Shown: piece by piece, positions 8,694-18,405 of the stretch
Layout: each line of letters opens with the position of its first letter
How positions within the stretch are numbered: position 1 is the stretch's first letter
Origin: RQOF01 sp964461135
GTDB lineage: Bacteria; Calditrichota; Calditrichia; RBG-13-44-9
Direction: 5' to 3'
Length of the DNA stretch: 46,338 bases
NCBI GenBank assembly: GCA_964461135.1
Contig: CAYWTB010000029.1
Span: 1-46,338 of the forward strand
Made by a program: the position numbers and the translations under genes
The notes under the pieces: model-generated
The model's database searches: none
Told to the model about the DNA's origin: nothing
Seen by the model: the letters and a program-made list of their open reading frames with translations, nothing else

Positions 8694-9653
8694 TCAATGG
8701 GCAGCAGCCTCTATATTTTGGTGCACATAACCCTCATATTTTTCTTCACCGGCTGTCACCGGAATGGGCAGATAATTCTCTTCCGGTGGAAGCCGGCAAG
8801 TGGCATACGGACTGAATGCACAGGGAGGGTTATAGGCTTTGTTAAAATCAATTACCGTGGTACTGTCTTTTCCCGGCACGTCAACATAAAGGAATCGTCC
8901 GGCGCCATAGGTCTGTTCGTCGTTGGTTCCATCGGCAAATATGATGAACCATCTTTCGTAGCCCGGTTCAGCGGTCGGATCCAGTGAATAGGTCTTGCCG
9001 AACAGAGTAAATTCCAGGGCACCGGGTGAGGTATCCTGCTCAACCGTCCCCAGAACAGTGGGGATCTCAATGGTTTTGGGAGGATTATAGGGCTTGAAGC
9101 TTGCCACAACCTTCCAGCAGGGATCAATCTTGAACATTTTAATTCCTTTGAATTCTTGCCGGGCTTTACTCTCACTGTCCTTCAACCGGATTCCTACTTT
9201 ATCCCCCCGTTTAATCACATACCAGCTGAGGGTGCCATAAGTGAGGATGGTAGGCTCTCCCTCCAGGTCGTTCTTCATCATGATGGAATCCACTGCCTGC
9301 CCGTTATGATCTACCACAACGCCGGGCTTAATGATTGCGCGGACTTTCCTATCTTTCAGTATGAAGGTTCCTATTTCATCCGGCACTTTGCCGGAGGGAA
9401 AACGGATTTCATTGGAAGAAGCCCCTCCGAATGTATTATTTCCCTCTTTCAACCAGAACAGCCCGATAAGGCTCAGCCATCCGTTTGGCTTGGTGAGTGC
9501 GGCAATGCGGTTTTCATGCCATTGTTTTACCGACTGTACGTATTCCTTTTCTGCTTTATTCTGACAATTCATAATCAGAGTTAGCGGAAAAATCAAACAC
9601 AGTAAAAGAATCAGAAAATAGTATTTAGAAGAGTAATTTCTGAGAACGGACAT
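8694..9653 (-). CDS. DUF1684 lipoprotein
   Basis: About 319 residues, a secreted lipoprotein (leader 'YYFLILLLCLIFPLTLIMNC'). The body is DUF1684: an N-terminal 'WHENRIAALTKPNGWLSLIG' segment with a 'LFWLKEGNNTFG' continuation, and the diagnostic C-terminal 'FNKAYNPPCAFSPYATCRLP' block followed by 'NYLPIPVTAGE'. The molecular function of the family is unknown. An upstream ATG at 9749 is in frame, but the ATG at 9653 has AGGAG seven bases before it and starts the leader cleanly, so I use that. It is co-directional with DoxX, 36 bases downstream. Confidence 0.9.
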   Translation of the reverse strand: MSVLRNYSSKYYFLILLLCLIFPLTLIMNCQNKAEKEYVQSVKQWHENRIAALTKPNGWLSLIGLFWLKEGNNTFGGASSNEIRFPSGKVPDEIGTFILKDRKVRAIIKPGVVVDHNGQAVDSIMMKNDLEGEPTILTYGTLSWYVIKRGDKVGIRLKDSESKARQEFKGIKMFKIDPCWKVVASFKPYNPPKTIEIPTVLGTVEQDTSPGALEFTLFGKTYSLDPTAEPGYERWFIIFADGTNDEQTYGAGRFLYVDVPGKDSTTVIDFNKAYNPPCAFSPYATCRLPPEENYLPIPVTAGEEKYEGYVHQNIEAAAH

Positions 9654-10864
9654 GCAGGACTCCTGTTGATTGTTATTGTGCAGACAATTTAAGTTGAAAT
9701 TATTTGCGATTAAAAACAGTTTATGATCATTTTTGTTCCTTGCAGTCAAAAATATTTATTTTTTATACAAAAATTATATTAAAGTTAAGTGATCGATAAT
9801 CATTAATCAATTTAGCCCGTTTTTCAGTTTGTTATTGTCAAACTCACTACCGTAATAAGTTGTTTTGGACAGGTTTGATTTCTGTTAAACCGCCCGATGT
9901 CTTTAAAATGGCTCAAATTTCTGAAAGATCCGGCCTCGGCGGGAGTGCAGTTGGAGGCATTTCCTGCTGTTTACATTCCCGTTGTAATTGCTTCATGGCT
10001 GTTGCCGGAGAAATCCCGCGCCGGAATTGCCGTAATCCCTTCCTCTGTTATGTCTTGGGAAGCATTATGTGAAAATCATCCGCCAGGCTTACAATAAATG
10101 TCAGTAGGAAGACAGTATGGATAAGTTGTGACCTTCTCCGGATGCCCCCGGTCCTGAAATATCAGAAAAGGCATCGTGGTTACCTGTCCCATATAATAAG
10201 CAGTGGTATGAACACTTTGCCTTTTGTGGTGTAATAATACAATGGATGAGGAAATCAAAGGTCGTGCCGCTTTTGATGTCGGAAGGATTCGGAAATTATT
10301 CTGAACTTAGTTGAAGTGCAATTATTTACGACTTCCGGTTATCTGTGATATCCTTTCTGACCCGGAGAATGCTTTTTTGCTGAATATGTATGTTGAAAAC
10401 AACCCTGATGCACAACAGGTTCCGAATAGATTTATATTGCAGAAAAAAATGAACTGTATAAAGGTGGATGTTCCAGGAACCGCCGGCTGTTAATTTGAAA
10501 AAATTTACCCTAGAGAGGGATCTATCAGAATTATATGATAGTAAAAAACACATTGAAGAATTATCCGGGAAGATACGCGAGCGGGCAAATTCCGGGGCAG
10601 TCTTTAACACCTCAAGTAGCAACAACATGATTTCGAGTGTTTCGGTTTTTATCGGGGAAGAACGTAAAAAAGTGGAACGGAAATTCAGTCTTACCCTGCG
10701 GCAGGGTCGTTTTCTATATAATTTGCCGTTCCCAACTGCAGATTTTTTAAGTATATTAAGTATTATGGAAAAAGTGAAAATTAACTAATCCGTACTTTCG
10801 GAAAACCCGGATCCTGTTGATATTCTCAATTCTTTTCAGGTAACGGACATTAAGGAATGAAACC
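9654..10864. other. 1.2-kb stretch without a convincing gene
   Basis: Open frames of 60-106 codons occur on both strands but none has a strong ribosome site or a family I recognise. Several short frames (9897-10097, 10311-10493, 10468-10788) have protein-like composition and overlap out of phase, as decayed coding DNA would. The best of them is listed separately with low confidence. Confidence 0.4.
10468..10788 (+). CDS. Weak hypothetical ORF, possibly decayed
   Basis: 106 codons. The first half is helix-like and charged ('KKFTLERDLSELYDSKKHIEELSGKIRERA'). The second is a basic segment 'EERKKVERKFSLTLRQGRF'. No signal peptide, membrane segment or known motif. AAAGGTGG lies directly against the ATG, too close for a good ribosome site. 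It may be the 3' part of a longer broken gene, since 10311-10493 is open in another frame immediately upstream. Confidence 0.22.
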   Translation: MFQEPPAVNLKKFTLERDLSELYDSKKHIEELSGKIRERANSGAVFNTSSSNNMISSVSVFIGEERKKVERKFSLTLRQGRFLYNLPFPTADFLSILSIMEKVKIN

Positions 10865-11065
10865 ATGAGAAAGATTACCCGCGAACAGGCAGAGGAAATA
10901 TTCCAGATCACAAATGTCCTGGAGAAGAAAATTCAACAGACCAAGAGTGAATTGAAATTGTCTTTCAGCCTGTCCAATAAAAATTTGCTCCATATTATTT
11001 ATAATGTTAAGAATCATCATCAGACATTTTTTGTTGAAATCCCGCCGACTCTGAAATCAAAATAA
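10865..11065 (+). CDS. Small hypothetical protein
   Basis: 66 residues, basic and helical at the N-terminus ('MRKITREQAEEIFQITNVLEKKIQ'), then a short beta-like half ending 'FVEIPPTLKSK'. AAGGA lies about eleven bases before the ATG. No family recognised. It could be a small DNA-binding or adaptor protein, but nothing in the sequence proves this. Confidence 0.4.
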   Translation: MRKITREQAEEIFQITNVLEKKIQQTKSELKLSFSLSNKNLLHIIYNVKNHHQTFFVEIPPTLKSK

Positions 11066-11156
11066 TAATTCCCCGGTTCTTTTTTCCCTGAGCGAAGTCC
11101 CGTCAGACGGGGTAATGCCCGGAACTAATTTTTTTCTCCAATAACATAGAACCGCT

Positions 11157-11819
11157 TCACCTGAATTTCATCCTTAAGGGATCCCGGCTCTTAAAATAGA
11201 GAATTTTAAAAGCGTTTCGGGAAAACAGTTCACATATCTCTTCTTCGGAAAAACATGAAAAATAGATTCGGGGGGGAAAACCCAAAAACTCCCGCTGATA
11301 ATGGTCTTTTTCACCGTCCTTCACAGTGACCAGCAGTTTCCCGCCCTTCCGCAAAATCCGCCTGTATTCCCCGAAAATCCTATCCAGATAATTTTTTGGA
11401 GTATGCACAATTGCATAGTATGAAATGATTCCGTCAATGGAGCAATCTCTGTATGCGGCGCAACCCATGTCCATGACCTGAAAGTTCATGCCGGGATTCC
11501 AGCCGGCGGCAATTTCGATACATTTTTCAGCTATATCAATGCCCTGCACTTTTAAACCTTTATCGAACAGGTACCGTCCGATTTGACCGCTGGGTCCACA
11601 ACCGGCATCAACAATTCTGGAGGATGGATTAAAATGGGCAGCAAACCGGTCCAGCAGTTCGTGGTCAAAGGGTTTTTGCTGCATTTCATTGTGGAATAAT
11701 TCATGGTACTTCCCGGCTGCCAGATTATAAGCAGTACGGGTCAATTGGTTAATGTTATCGAGCGAATTTTTCATTTTCCTGTACGGTAATTCCACCGGGT
11801 TTTTATTGCACAGATGCAT
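11157..11819 (-). CDS. Class I SAM-dependent methyltransferase
   Basis: A 220-residue Rossmann-fold methyltransferase: motif I 'IVDAGCGPSGQIGRYL' (glycine loop binding S-adenosylmethionine), motif II acidic residue in 'VQGIDIAEKCIEIA', motif IV region 'DGIISYYAIVHTP', and 'LRKGGKLLVTVKDGE' as post-motif III. The substrate is unknown; the layout (Methyltransf_11/25 type) is used for small molecules. Translation may begin at 11819 or at the ATG at 11774; AGGAAA sits almost against the latter and neither start is well placed. It lies alone between two genes and converges with the small ORF ending at 11065. Confidence 0.85.
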   Translation of the reverse strand: MHLCNKNPVELPYRKMKNSLDNINQLTRTAYNLAAGKYHELFHNEMQQKPFDHELLDRFAAHFNPSSRIVDAGCGPSGQIGRYLFDKGLKVQGIDIAEKCIEIAAGWNPGMNFQVMDMGCAAYRDCSIDGIISYYAIVHTPKNYLDRIFGEYRRILRKGGKLLVTVKDGEKDHYQREFLGFPPRIYFSCFSEEEICELFSRNAFKILYFKSRDPLRMKFR

Positions 11820-11989
11820 TGGGCAGGAATGTTGAGACTATAAACACCCTGCATAACAACTAGATAAATGCCGGCTGATATATGACCCGCAGCTGATAGA
11901 TTTTTAAAATCTCTGTCTGTATTCTGTTTTGCGGCATGCTTATATTCAATGAATCCCGTATTTTTAATTCTTACCCGTTTTTATTATCC

Positions 11990-13585
11990 TTACCAGCGGT
12001 ACTTTTTTAAAATATTCCACAGCTCATTCATGCTGATTCTTGGTTCTCTCGCCATCAAAACAGGGATTCCGCTTTCCCGGGCAAATGGATACTGAAAGGG
12101 AGGTGCTGCTTCCACACTATTATAAAACCCGTGTACATCATCTTCAGAGAAACCGACTGTCATAACATATTCTCCATCATACCCGCAGTATCCCCATCCC
12201 CAGAAACTTCCGCCTTTACTGATACATTTGGGAATGTCAAATTGCCTGGCATAATAATCGATTGCTCCGGCCTCTCCGTAATTGGCGGTTACAATGGCGC
12301 ATGGTTTCCTGATTTCTACCGGTAAACCATGATAGATCTGCGAGACGTGTTCCGCCATTTGTTTCCAGCCCAGCATATCCGCATAGTCTTGCGGCAGTTC
12401 ATGCATTTTCCCGGTTTCCCAGCGCAAAGCTTCACCCACTCCCAGGTATTTTGATCCGAATTTAAAGTATTTAATCAATCCGGGAACTGAAAATACCGGG
12501 ATGCCGACCGGGATCAGGGTGGTACTTCCCAGCAGCAGAATGGAAAAGATAACCGGTTTGAGCCAGTTACATCGATACCGGATTATATAGGTTTCGATGG
12601 ATACAGATCCTGCAGCGATAAGCATGGGATAAGCCGGTGCCAGGTAATATATTTTCCCGCTGAGAATCAGCAGTACCAAAAGCATGGAAACGTAAAGCCA
12701 GCCTACCGGACGGAAATCATGGGACAGCCTGCCCAGTAACAGTGAATAAAGTCCGATAAGCCATATGGGAGCAGCATAAAAATTCATTAAAAGCTGTGCC
12801 AGCAGAAATATTCCCGGATTCATATGGGTCAACTGGGATTCTGCCAGCACCCTCATATGGTCAAAAAACGGCCAGCCGTTCTGCTGTTGCCATATCAGAT
12901 TGGGTAACCAGATGAGAAATGCTGTAAGGGCAGATAAGTAAGGCCATTTCTGCCAGAGCAGTCCCCGCCTGGAGGATAGGAGCAGTCCGACGAAAACGCC
13001 GAAACCAAATAACAGCATAGTATATTTATTCAGCAAACCGATACCGCTTACAATGCCCAGCCAGATCCACAGCCCGGGCTGATTATTTTTAAGAATACGA
13101 ATGAAAAGGTAACTCCCCAGCACAAAAAACAGAAGATCGAAGGTTACCGGCATCAGATAGAGATTCATCCGCAGATACACAACGGAAAAAAGGTAGGCGA
13201 GGATCGCTAAAATTTGCGCGAAAAGACGACCGCCCAGTTCCTTTACCATCAATCCAATCAGTATAACGGTTACGGCTCCGCTGAGTGCCGGCAGGAAGCG
13301 CATGGCATACAAACCTTTCCCGAATAAAACAGCGGCTGTCCGGGAAACAAAGGCAATAAAGGGAGGCACCTCCAGATATCCCCACGCCAGGTGGTCACCC
13401 ATGGCCATGTACAGAAATTCATCCCGGTGAAATTCAAAATCCGGGCTGATAAGAAAAGGAATAATAAATTTAATTGCAGAGAGGTATATGAGAACGGCAC
13501 CGCCGCTAATAAGAAACCCCCTGGACAATAGGGTTTTCAGAATCGGCGATATCCCTGACCCTGTTCTATTCAGCGCTTTTGACAT
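11990..13585 (-). CDS. GT39-like membrane glycosyltransferase (GT-C fold)
   Basis: A 531-residue polytopic inner-membrane protein resembling the PMT/ArnT superfamily, which moves sugars from polyprenyl phosphate onto lipid or protein at the periplasmic face. The first periplasmic loop after helix 1 carries the family's acidic pair in 'FHRDEFLYMAMGDHLAWGY' (DE at 55-56), followed by 'LEVPPFIAF'. Then come about ten hydrophobic helices and a soluble C-terminal domain from about residue 370 ('SKYLGVGEALRWETGKMHEL'). The acceptor and sugar are not predictable. It is not flanked by polysaccharide genes, so it probably acts as a stand-alone modifier. I see no strong ribosome site before the ATG at 13585. 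Confidence 0.88.
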   Translation of the reverse strand: MSKALNRTGSGISPILKTLLSRGFLISGGAVLIYLSAIKFIIPFLISPDFEFHRDEFLYMAMGDHLAWGYLEVPPFIAFVSRTAAVLFGKGLYAMRFLPALSGAVTVILIGLMVKELGGRLFAQILAILAYLFSVVYLRMNLYLMPVTFDLLFFVLGSYLFIRILKNNQPGLWIWLGIVSGIGLLNKYTMLLFGFGVFVGLLLSSRRGLLWQKWPYLSALTAFLIWLPNLIWQQQNGWPFFDHMRVLAESQLTHMNPGIFLLAQLLMNFYAAPIWLIGLYSLLLGRLSHDFRPVGWLYVSMLLVLLILSGKIYYLAPAYPMLIAAGSVSIETYIIRYRCNWLKPVIFSILLLGSTTLIPVGIPVFSVPGLIKYFKFGSKYLGVGEALRWETGKMHELPQDYADMLGWKQMAEHVSQIYHGLPVEIRKPCAIVTANYGEAGAIDYYARQFDIPKCISKGGSFWGWGYCGYDGEYVMTVGFSEDDVHGFYNSVEAAPPFQYPFARESGIPVLMAREPRISMNELWNILKKYRW

Positions 13586-13760
13586 AAATCCTGAAAATGT
13601 TATGGTTTTGTGATGATTTTTGTAAATATGATTGGTATTATGAATTCATTAAAATGGTTTTTATATGTTTTTTGGAAAACCTTATCATCCGGCAACTTTA
13701 TCGGTATTAATATAAAAATAAATAATTTTTTGAACCCGAATTTTTTTCTTTTGATTTAGC

Positions 13761-13913
13761 ATGGAAAAAGTGCAAATGCTTCTTTCCCGGGTTCTGGCAG
13801 CAGGTATTCATACCCGTGAATGGAATGCCGGCAGCTTACCGGCTGGCGTTTACCTGATACGACTTCAGTCTGGTGAGCAGGTGCAATTCCGAATAGCTGT
13901 ATTATTGAAATAA
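13761..13913 (+). pseudogene. Orphan fragment of a secretion-sorting C-terminal domain
   Basis: A 50-codon frame encodes 'LAAGIHTREWNAGSLPAGVY', then 'LIRLQSG' and a terminal 'AVLLK' before the stop. This is the last half of the type A sorting domain (compare 'VAGVHRVEWQAGDLPSGVYF' and final 'FILLK' in the intact protein ending at 31450). An in-frame TGA lies three codons before the ATG, and the NYPNPFNP half is missing, so this is a remnant of a lost secreted-protein gene, not a working gene. It sits in a 480-base gap that otherwise holds nothing I recognise. Confidence 0.75.
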
Positions 13914-14067
13914 GAGGAATAGGAAAAAGAAATTAGGAATTTTCGTCCTGGAGTGGAGTCGTAGGATTTTTTTATTTTCAAAATTACCTGTTAATTTTAT
14001 CTTCCTGACGGATAATATTTTGTAAATTTATTGATTATTCTTCAATAAGGGGATAAAATATTGACCT

Positions 14068-15024
14068 ATGCCTGACTCACCAAAGATCGTACGGTTCAAA
14101 ATTTTTGCCGCTTTTGCGGCCATTTATCTGGTATGGGGTTCAACCTACCTGGCCATACGTTTTGCCATTGAAACCATTCCACCTTTTCTGATGGCCGGCA
14201 GCCGCTTTGTCCTGGCCGGTTCCGCCCTGTACTTCTGGCGCAGCAGAACCGACCGGGTCAGGCCCAGAGCGGTGGAATGGCGTAAAAGTGCCCTGGTGGG
14301 CCTGTTACTGATTGTGGGTGGTAACGGAATGCTCACCTGGTCCGAACAGTTTATTCCCTCCGGAATGGCTGCCCTGCTGCTGGCCATTATCCCCATCTGG
14401 ATGGTGCTGCTGGACTGGATCTTTGTGGAAAAAAAACGTCCGTCACCCGGTACCATGGCCGGAATATTGCTGGGTGTGGCAGGTGTGGCCCTGCTTAGTG
14501 GTGTGGACAGAAGTGTGTTGCTGGAAGGGGCGCATCCCGGTCACCCGGTAGTTTTATATGCTTTTCTGCTCACCCTGGCGGCTATATCCTGGGCATCCGG
14601 TTCTATCTACAGCCGCACCATCAAATCGTCTGCTTCCCTCCTGTACCTGGTAAGTATTCAGATGCTGGCCGGTGGGATTTCCCTGATTATCTTGGGATCC
14701 ATCCGCGGGGAATGGAGTCTGTTATCCCTGCATAATATTTCAACGCGTTCAGCCATATCGCTCGTCTACCTCATATTTTTTGGCACACTGCTTACTTATT
14801 CGGCATACAACTGGCTTCTGCGCAAGAGCTCGGCCGCAAAAGTAGGGACCTACGCCTTCTTTAATCCTCTGGTAGCGGTGTTCCTGGGCTGGCTCCTGGC
14901 GGGCGAAAGGGTAACCCTACGGATCATCATCGGGGCCGGCTGCATTCTGACGGCGGTGGTACTGGTGAATCAATCCCGGTACTTCCGGCAGGCATTTTTC
15001 CGCCTGCTGTCCAGGGACCAGTAA
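14068..15024 (+). CDS. EamA/DMT-superfamily transporter
   Basis: A 318-residue inner-membrane transporter with ten predicted helices in two EamA repeats (about residues 10-145 and 165-305). The first helix has the typical 'AIYLVWGSTYLAIRFAIE', and the end of repeat 1 'SGMAALLLAIIPIWMVLLDW'; repeat 2 ends 'FFNPLVAVFLGWLLAGE'. Relatives (YedA, RhtA, PecM) export amino acids or other metabolites; the substrate cannot be told. The start ATG at 14068 has a purine-rich AAGGGG about 16 bases upstream, rather far. Its base composition is noticeably more GC-rich than the flanking DNA. It stands alone. Confidence 0.92.
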   Translation: MPDSPKIVRFKIFAAFAAIYLVWGSTYLAIRFAIETIPPFLMAGSRFVLAGSALYFWRSRTDRVRPRAVEWRKSALVGLLLIVGGNGMLTWSEQFIPSGMAALLLAIIPIWMVLLDWIFVEKKRPSPGTMAGILLGVAGVALLSGVDRSVLLEGAHPGHPVVLYAFLLTLAAISWASGSIYSRTIKSSASLLYLVSIQMLAGGISLIILGSIRGEWSLLSLHNISTRSAISLVYLIFFGTLLTYSAYNWLLRKSSAAKVGTYAFFNPLVAVFLGWLLAGERVTLRIIIGAGCILTAVVLVNQSRYFRQAFFRLLSRDQ

Positions 15025-15190
15025 GAGGGAGCAAGGCTAAAGGCAGGAGTCAGGAATCAGGCACCAGGAACCAGTCTGCAGTCGGCAGTCTGCGGAAAGA
15101 CAAGATCAAAGAAGGAAAAGGAAAATGAGAACAGGTACCTGGTGGGAACCATTCTGCTGACTGCCTACTGTTTCCTTTGTCCCTTGTCCC
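15025..15190. repeat. Low-complexity inverted repeat
   Basis: A purine-rich arm (GAGGGAGCAAGGCTAAAGGC, then short AGGAATCAGG/ACCAGG units) is answered by a pyrimidine-rich arm (CTTTGTCCCTTGTCCCTCCTT, ending about 15195). They can fold on each other. Between them is a CTGCAGTCGGCAGTCTGC unit. No coding potential. The gap to 15373 otherwise shows nothing clear. Confidence 0.45.
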
Positions 15191-15373
15191 TCCTTAATCC
15201 TTCATACTGTTGCCTGCCTGCGCCTGTCCAGTGACCAGACAGGCCAGAATCTTTTATCAATAAAGTGTATAAAAAAGTAAACTTTATTGTAATTGGATCG
15301 TAAACTACCAGGCCTAATTTTTATGTCTGGCCGGTTTATACGCTTCAAAACATGAAAAGGAATAAGTGTTTTT

Positions 15374-16288
15374 ATGAATAGATTTCAAAACAGTGAACAG
15401 GATGTTAACAGGGAGCTTCTGAATTTTCAACAGATTGCCCGCAAAATTAATCCGCGTCCCGGGGAAATACCCTTCCTGAATGGTATAGATATTTACGGAG
15501 ATACCATTCCCCTGAAGGGAGAGGTAGGTGGTGATCATCTGATTTATATAGATTTCAATAAACGTTTCGATCTTGATGCCCGCATTGTTGAAGCACAGGC
15601 GAAAAACAAATCACGGGTGGCCAGAAAACTGGAGGAAGCCCGCCATAAAGCAGGTATACTGCTGGCAGATGCTAGCGGTCACAGCATAACAGATGCACTG
15701 CTAACAGCCATGTTGCATCAGGCATTCCTGGTAGGTGCCGGTTATGAGCTCAGCCTGTTTGGGGAAATCACCGTTGAATTGTTTGAGGCACTGAATAGCC
15801 GGTTTTATCAGTCTTCCAGCATTGACAAGTATATCACCATGTTATACGGAGAAATCCATGAGAGCGGCCAGTTCCGTTTTATTTCTGCCGCTCATCCGCT
15901 TCCGGTGGTGTTTTCGGTGGAATTTAACCGTCTGGTGAATATCAACCAGGACCGCATGGTTATTTTCCCACCCATCGGTACCCTGCCATCCGATTCCTCT
16001 GTCGATGCTCACAGATTAAAGAGCTCTTATGGCTACAAACCGAAATATTCGATAAATACCATCAATATTATGGGCGCCGGTGACATTATGCTGCTGTTTA
16101 CCGACGGCTTCCAGGATCAGGATGGAGGTCGGCTGAATTTTGTGAAAGACTGCCTGGAAAAATGTCTGCGCGAGGTTAAATACCAGACGGCCCGGGATAT
16201 TGTGGAATATCTTAAACAGCAATTCTTCACCCGAATTCCGAAGGCGGACGATGATGTGACACTGGTTGTAGTAAAAAAAATCTGGTAA
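15374..16288 (+). CDS. SpoIIE/PP2C-type serine phosphatase
   Basis: A 304-residue soluble phosphatase of the RsbU/SpoIIE class, which dephosphorylates anti-anti-sigma proteins or similar partners. The Mg/Mn-binding motifs are in order: VGGDHL (residues 51-56), LADASGHSITDALL (97-110), a 'FTDGFQDQDGG' block near 240 and a C-terminal DDDVTLVVV. A helical insertion (about 66-92, charged) follows the first metal motif. There is no PAS, GAF or receiver domain and no membrane segment, so input must come from a partner. No STAS or HATPase gene lies nearby in this window. The ATG at 15374 is not preceded by a strong ribosome site (AAAAGGAA lies 18 bases upstream). Confidence 0.88.
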   Translation: MNRFQNSEQDVNRELLNFQQIARKINPRPGEIPFLNGIDIYGDTIPLKGEVGGDHLIYIDFNKRFDLDARIVEAQAKNKSRVARKLEEARHKAGILLADASGHSITDALLTAMLHQAFLVGAGYELSLFGEITVELFEALNSRFYQSSSIDKYITMLYGEIHESGQFRFISAAHPLPVVFSVEFNRLVNINQDRMVIFPPIGTLPSDSSVDAHRLKSSYGYKPKYSINTINIMGAGDIMLLFTDGFQDQDGGRLNFVKDCLEKCLREVKYQTARDIVEYLKQQFFTRIPKADDDVTLVVVKKIW

Positions 16289-16565
16289 CCACCATCTGCT
16301 TTTACCCTGTATACCCTTTGCTTTAAAGGTGTCTCCCTGCCAGGCAATCCCTCAGTTCCGGCAAATATTGATACCCGGCATTTCACGGGCCCTGTCGGCA
16401 GGGGCGGTTATACCCGCAGATCAGGATGAGCCTTCCGGCAACACCGGGATCACGTCCGGAGAGCGGGTTTTAAATATTTAATCCTGGGTATCGATATTGA
16501 CAGGTAGTATTCTTTCTGTGTGAGCACTGTTATTCCGTGCAGACAGGTAAACCTGCTTCCTGCGT

Positions 16566-17951
16566 TCAGGATAAACGGCTCAGTTTAGGCAGGTATGGAT
16601 TGGGGATTCGCAGGTGCTGCAAAATCTCCGAATAGGATAAGGCGTTCAAACGGAAATTGGGCAGTTCACGTGACTTGCCGGTGTAAAATTGCAGAAGTTG
16701 GAAATATTTACTGACCAGTTCGGGAAGCAGAAAATGTTTCCGTATATGCTCCCGGCCATTATTGCCAAGAGCCTCAGCTTCAGCGGGATTTTCCAGAATT
16801 TTTGTGATTCCTCCTGCTATAGCCTCCACATCCAGCGGATGAACCAGATAACCGGTTTTGCCATCCAGAACCTGCCGGGTTATCCCGCCAACGCAGGAAC
16901 CGATCACCGGCGTTCCCTGCCACAAGGCTTCGGAAACCACTAGGCCGAATCCCTCGCGGGTGGAGACGTGAATAAATCCCCTGGACAGTCTCATAAGGGC
17001 ACCTACTACCCGGTCATTATCAGCCACATTCACCCAGAACCGTATGTCCGGATCATCATCCGCTTCGGTTTTGAGCTGGCACAGCATCTCTTCTCCTTCC
17101 GGATCATCGATGGAGGTGTTTCCCAGGAAAATAAGATAAGGCGGTGGGTGTTGTTTGTGCTTACCGCGCAGAAGTTGAAAGGCTTTCAGGATGGTTGCCT
17201 GGTTTTTATGAATATCATAACGTGAGATGGCGGAGATAATGGGACGATTCGGATCCATATTATGCTCATTGAACAAAGTTGACAAAATGTTCAGGGCCTC
17301 CTGAACATTGTATTGTTGATTTTTTGAAGCAAGCGGATCGATACAGGGAGTAATCTGGTAAAGAGGAATATGCAGGCCGGGACCCACGAATTCCGGCATG
17401 GTGAAGATAGCCCCCGAACACATATTTATGTAGGGCTGCAAGAAGCGCCATATGATCTGGTGAGGAGAGGAGGTGTCGATATGGCACCGCCACAGAATAT
17501 TTCCGAAAATTACTTCATTCATGATCAGAGCCGCGGGTTGCGGGTCATGAACCACGGTCATATCGGAGGCGATAAGTGTATTTTTTGCATTTTCGTTGAT
17601 AGTGTCCAGGTAGGCACCGAATATTTCTTCCATACTGATGGGTTGCTCTACTCCCTGCAGCATATTGTGAAATTTTTTTGTGACCCGAAAGAATCCATCA
17701 TTTCCCCGGATTACGTACCAATCTGCCCGGATGCCCATTCCCCGTGCCAGAGGAATGACACTCCTCAACATTTCGGCTACACCACCACCCTGCATGGTGG
17801 AATTTACATTAGTCCAGTATTTCCCACCCACCGAATCTGCCACTCGTTTTAGTCTTTCCAGCCGCCGGGCGCCAATAAACGGTGCATAATCATCAGGTGC
17901 CTTTACCAGATTGCGGTCGAATACGTCCAGTGATTTCATTTTTCCACGCAT
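16566..17951 (-). CDS. treT: Trehalose glycosyltransferring synthase-like GT4 glycosyltransferase
   Basis: A 461-residue GT-B glycosyltransferase of family 4 resembling TreT, which makes or splits trehalose reversibly using NDP-glucose and glucose. The N-terminal domain has 'GGGVAEMLRSVIPLARGMGI' (about 55-74), then 'VVHDPQPAAL' and 'WRCHIDTSSP' (154-163), all typical of trehalose synthases. The C-terminal nucleotide-binding domain has 'REGFGLVVSEALWQGTPVIG', the E-x7-E signature. Specificity for trehalose is by family resemblance. The start has GTAGGAAGGA just upstream of the ATG at 17951; an in-frame ATG four codons in is an alternative. No other trehalose gene is next to it, so it may serve osmotic or desiccation protection on its own. 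Confidence 0.85.
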   Translation of the reverse strand: MRGKMKSLDVFDRNLVKAPDDYAPFIGARRLERLKRVADSVGGKYWTNVNSTMQGGGVAEMLRSVIPLARGMGIRADWYVIRGNDGFFRVTKKFHNMLQGVEQPISMEEIFGAYLDTINENAKNTLIASDMTVVHDPQPAALIMNEVIFGNILWRCHIDTSSPHQIIWRFLQPYINMCSGAIFTMPEFVGPGLHIPLYQITPCIDPLASKNQQYNVQEALNILSTLFNEHNMDPNRPIISAISRYDIHKNQATILKAFQLLRGKHKQHPPPYLIFLGNTSIDDPEGEEMLCQLKTEADDDPDIRFWVNVADNDRVVGALMRLSRGFIHVSTREGFGLVVSEALWQGTPVIGSCVGGITRQVLDGKTGYLVHPLDVEAIAGGITKILENPAEAEALGNNGREHIRKHFLLPELVSKYFQLLQFYTGKSRELPNFRLNALSYSEILQHLRIPNPYLPKLSRLS

Positions 17952-18405
17952 TTCCTTCCTACTTTTAGTATCGAAAAAATGACAGAATCTTTAAGTTTTT
18001 ATGCAAAAAGTTTTCAGGAATGCCTGACTTATCTCTGATTTTTCCTGCATTTCGCCAACATTTAACCCTTAACTGATAATGCAATTCTCTTATGATGATC
18101 AATAATTATCTCAATAACATGCTTTCGGAATAAAGTAAACAATCATGATAGTTTTCGACATTATAGGGGTGCGTATGAATATATATAAAAAGTTGGGTCC
18201 AATATAAGTGGAATTGATAAATTTAGGTAAACTGTGGGAAGTAAAATAATATATCCGGCCAACGATTGTTCGGCTTCAATTTATTATTAAAAATATGGCT
18301 GTTCAAAGACGATGGGTGAGTGTTTTGCCCTGGCCTCCGCCATCTTCCCGGTAACCTTTTACTTTTTATCACCGTATTAAGAGGATATTTATAATCCCGT
18401 GTAAA
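17952..18405. other. Divergent intergenic region, 454 bases
   Basis: AT-rich and without a supported gene. It should carry promoters for the TreT-like gene and the outer-membrane protein at 18406. I see no clear repeat in it. Confidence 0.5.
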
